Shown piece after piece: positions 7,421 through 8,979 of a stretch of DNA of 8,979 bases. The position numbers and the translations under genes were made by a program. Numbering within the stretch: position 1 is the stretch's first letter; every line of letters starts with the position of its first letter. Source of the stretch: Rhodothermales bacterium (GTDB lineage: Bacteria > Bacteroidota > Rhodothermia > Rhodothermales > UBA10348); the NCBI GenBank assembly GCA_013003255.1, contig JABDJZ010000139.1:1-8979 (forward strand), given 5' to 3'. The notes beneath the pieces were generated by a model. That model ran no database searches. It was given only the letters and a program-made list of their open reading frames with translations, and had not been told where the DNA came from.

Positions 7421-7464
7421 TAACAGACCACTCATTTACTGTGGACGCAAGACAGACGACAATC

Positions 7465-8784
7465 ATGCATCACCTCTACCAGTCTCGAATCCTCCCGAAG
7501 TCGGGGCTCCTGGTTCTGGCGCTCTCCTTCGCGTTTGCAGCCGGCGCAAAGGCCCAGGGTGGGCCCTGTTCGGAAGATGCGAACACCGTTCGGATGAACT
7601 ACAGCCTCTATTACGAGGACTACAAGAACGAGAATTGGCAGACCTCCCTACCGTACCTCCGGTGGATGATCGAGTGCGCCCCGGGCTTCCCGAACAACAG
7701 CGACCGCAACTATGAGCGGCTTGTGGAAGTGTACGAAGGCATGGGAATGGGCGCCGAAGATCCCGAGATGCAGCGTGCCTACCTGGACTCTGCCCTGTAC
7801 GTTTTCGATACCGCGGTGTCCAATTTGCAGGACGCCGGCGTGGAGGTCAGCGAGTACGATTGGATTTTCCAGAAAGGCCGTTTCCTTCAGAATCACGCAG
7901 CGGAACTGCCCGACCTCCAGATCGAGGTCGGACCGACCTACCGCGCCGCCTTCAACCTGGAGCCGGCTCGGGTTCAGGGCTACTACATCAACTACGTCGT
8001 TCTGGACCTCGTCCAGCGGGATGACAAGGGCGCCGCGGTCGAATTCCTGGACGAGGTCGAGGAGCACCGGTCCGATGACGCAGAAATCATGGCGATGGTG
8101 ACAGACTGGCGCGGCCGGCTGTTCACGTCCCCGGAAGAGCGTATTGGCTTCCTGGAAGACCAGCTGGAGAAGAAGCCGGAAGACGCGGACATCATCGCCG
8201 AACTGGTGGAGCTCTACATGGAGGAGGGTTATCGCGACGAAGTGTATGACCTCGCTCCCCGCCTGATGGAGAGCGATCCGTCAGCCCGGACTTTCCGCCT
8301 GATTGCAAAGATGCGCCTCGAGGATGGACAGGCCGATGAGGCCATCGACCTCTACGAGCAGTCGCTGGAGATGGACGGTGGTCCCGATGCAGCGAAGGAA
8401 GTCTACTACAACATTGGAATCGCGCATCAGCAGGAAGGACGCCTCTCCCGCGCCCGGACCGCGTTCCGCCAGTCGCTACAGGCGGACTCGGCCTACGGAG
8501 CAGCCCTCCTGGCCATCGGTGATCTGTACATGACCGCCGTCCAGGGCTGTGGCTCGTTCGAACGCGAGGATCGCGCCGTCTACTGGCTGGCGGCCGACTA
8601 CTTTGACCGTGCGGCGTCCCGTGACCCTGCGGTCTCATCCCAGGCCCGTCAGCGACTCAACAGCATTCGCCGGCTCATGCCCACCGCGGAAGACAAGTTC
8701 TTCAAGGGCTGGAATGCAGGCGACAGCTACACGGTGAACTACGGGTGCTACGCCTGGATTGGCGAAACCACCCGCGTCCGCTAG
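7465..8784 (+). CDS. Secreted tetratricopeptide-repeat protein with conserved C-terminal tail
   Basis: I start the gene at the ATG at 7465, giving 439 residues. A TTG at 7417 would overlap the barrel stop but adds 16 residues ahead of an otherwise normal signal peptide. That signal spans residues 1-30 (hydrophobic SGLLVLALSFAFAAGAKA), with likely cleavage just before or after Gln31. The first mature segment, YSLYYEDYKNENWQTSLPYLRWMIECAP, and later helices (about 275-370, including AKEVYYNIGIAHQQEGRLSRARTAF) fit degenerate TPRs, which usually bind proteins. The tail FFKGWNAGDSYTVNYGCYAWIGETTRVR (about 412-439) resembles a conserved ending of Bacteroidota TPR proteins. The protein is strongly acidic. 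It lies 44 bases after the barrel gene and before a strong terminator, so it closes the operon. It is probably periplasmic or exported and may be an assembly or scaffold partner of the barrel or lipoprotein; that partnership is inference. Confidence 0.85.
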   Translation: MHHLYQSRILPKSGLLVLALSFAFAAGAKAQGGPCSEDANTVRMNYSLYYEDYKNENWQTSLPYLRWMIECAPGFPNNSDRNYERLVEVYEGMGMGAEDPEMQRAYLDSALYVFDTAVSNLQDAGVEVSEYDWIFQKGRFLQNHAAELPDLQIEVGPTYRAAFNLEPARVQGYYINYVVLDLVQRDDKGAAVEFLDEVEEHRSDDAEIMAMVTDWRGRLFTSPEERIGFLEDQLEKKPEDADIIAELVELYMEEGYRDEVYDLAPRLMESDPSARTFRLIAKMRLEDGQADEAIDLYEQSLEMDGGPDAAKEVYYNIGIAHQQEGRLSRARTAFRQSLQADSAYGAALLAIGDLYMTAVQGCGSFEREDRAVYWLAADYFDRAASRDPAVSSQARQRLNSIRRLMPTAEDKFFKGWNAGDSYTVNYGCYAWIGETTRVR

Positions 8785-8793
8785 ACGGCATTG

Positions 8794-8828
8794 CCGGCAC
8801 CGGCAGTCCTGAGGGGACCCGGTGCCGG
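8794..8828 (+). other. Hairpin in 3' untranslated region
   Basis: The arms ccggcaccgg (8794-8803) and ccggtgccgg (8819-8828) are perfectly complementary. Inside, GTCC (8806-8809) pairs with GGAC (8815-8818) after a two-base bulge, leaving a 5-base loop. It lies 10 bases after the TPR stop codon and lacks a T-tract, so it is not itself a standard terminator. It may protect the 3' end of the mRNA. Confidence 0.6.
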
Positions 8829-8833
8829 AAGCA

Positions 8834-8860
8834 GGTCACCTGGCCACGCACGAGGTGACC
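8834..8860 (+). other. Second hairpin in 3' untranslated region
   Basis: GGTCACCT (8834-8841) pairs perfectly with AGGTGACC (8853-8860) around an 11-base loop. It sits between the first hairpin and the terminator, with no T-tract of its own. Confidence 0.5.
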
Positions 8861-8876
8861 CTCCCGACCGCGCTTG

Positions 8877-8917
8877 GAGCGGCCGATATCCACCGATGTC
8901 GGCCGCTCTCTTTTTTT
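8877..8917 (+). terminator. Rho-independent terminator of the DUF4270-barrel-TPR operon
   Basis: A 10-bp perfect stem, gagcggccga (8877-8886) and tcggccgctc (8899-8908), can extend by four more pairs (one G-U) to a 4-base loop. It is followed by TC and seven Ts (8911-8917). This is a canonical plus-strand intrinsic terminator 92 bases after the TPR stop codon. Confidence 0.92.
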
Positions 8918-8979
8918 CGCCTACTCAACGGCCCTCAGGGTCCGCGCGTGGCCCTGCCAGCGACTGGTAGCGCTTCCTG

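Noticed and set aside
7417..7464. TTG at 7417 as the TPR gene start, overlapping the barrel stop
   Set aside because: It puts 16 polar residues before a complete signal peptide; the ATG at 7465 gives a normal secreted N-terminus.
8921..8979. Possible C-terminal end of a minus-strand gene at the right edge (frames ending at 8921 or 8925)
   Set aside because: Two minus frames are open for fewer than 20 codons each and cannot be told apart; one ends SRWQGHARTLRAVE and looks plausible, but the stretch is too short to support a call.

Overview
The window looks like chromosomal DNA from a GC-rich member of the Bacteroidota/Rhodothermota lineage, most likely a Rhodothermales-type bacterium. The evidence is the gene content: a DUF4175 protein, a stand-alone GT5 N-terminal domain next to a DUF4270 lipoprotein, a barrel protein with the YSRYGLG signature, and a TPR protein ending in WIGETTRVR. 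These families are typical of that lineage. Start sites mostly lack Shine-Dalgarno sequences, as is usual there. No rRNA or other taxonomic marker is present, so the placement is an inference.

Layout. (1) 1-3249, plus strand: the large C-terminal part of a DUF4175 envelope protein, cut off by the left edge, with a very long Glu/Gln/Met-rich coiled coil. (2) 3320-3727, minus strand: a small DCC-family (DUF393) thiol-disulfide protein that converges on DUF4175. (3) 3728-4072: a 345-base divergent intergenic region with a promoter-like element and a roughly 160-nt segment that can fold into a long interrupted rod. It may be a 6S-like RNA or a structured leader. (4) 4073-4834: an orphan GT5 (glycogen synthase) N-terminal domain whose active-site motifs are degenerate, followed by a strong symmetric intrinsic terminator. 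(5) 4989-8784: a compact plus-strand operon of a DUF4270 lipoprotein, a FadL/OmpP1-like outer-membrane barrel (ATGA overlap) and a secreted TPR protein, closed by two extra hairpins and a canonical terminator with seven Ts.

How the genes may work together. DUF4270 protein, barrel and TPR protein all carry export signals and are arranged as one transcription unit, so they probably act together at the outer membrane or cell surface. The cytoplasmic GT5-like protein upstream belongs to the same recurrent neighbourhood but has lost the residues expected for ADP-glucose chemistry, so its role is open. No mobile element, CRISPR array, tRNA or rRNA was seen. The points most worth following up are the function of the GT5-like/DUF4270/barrel/TPR neighbourhood and the structured RNA candidate in front of it.
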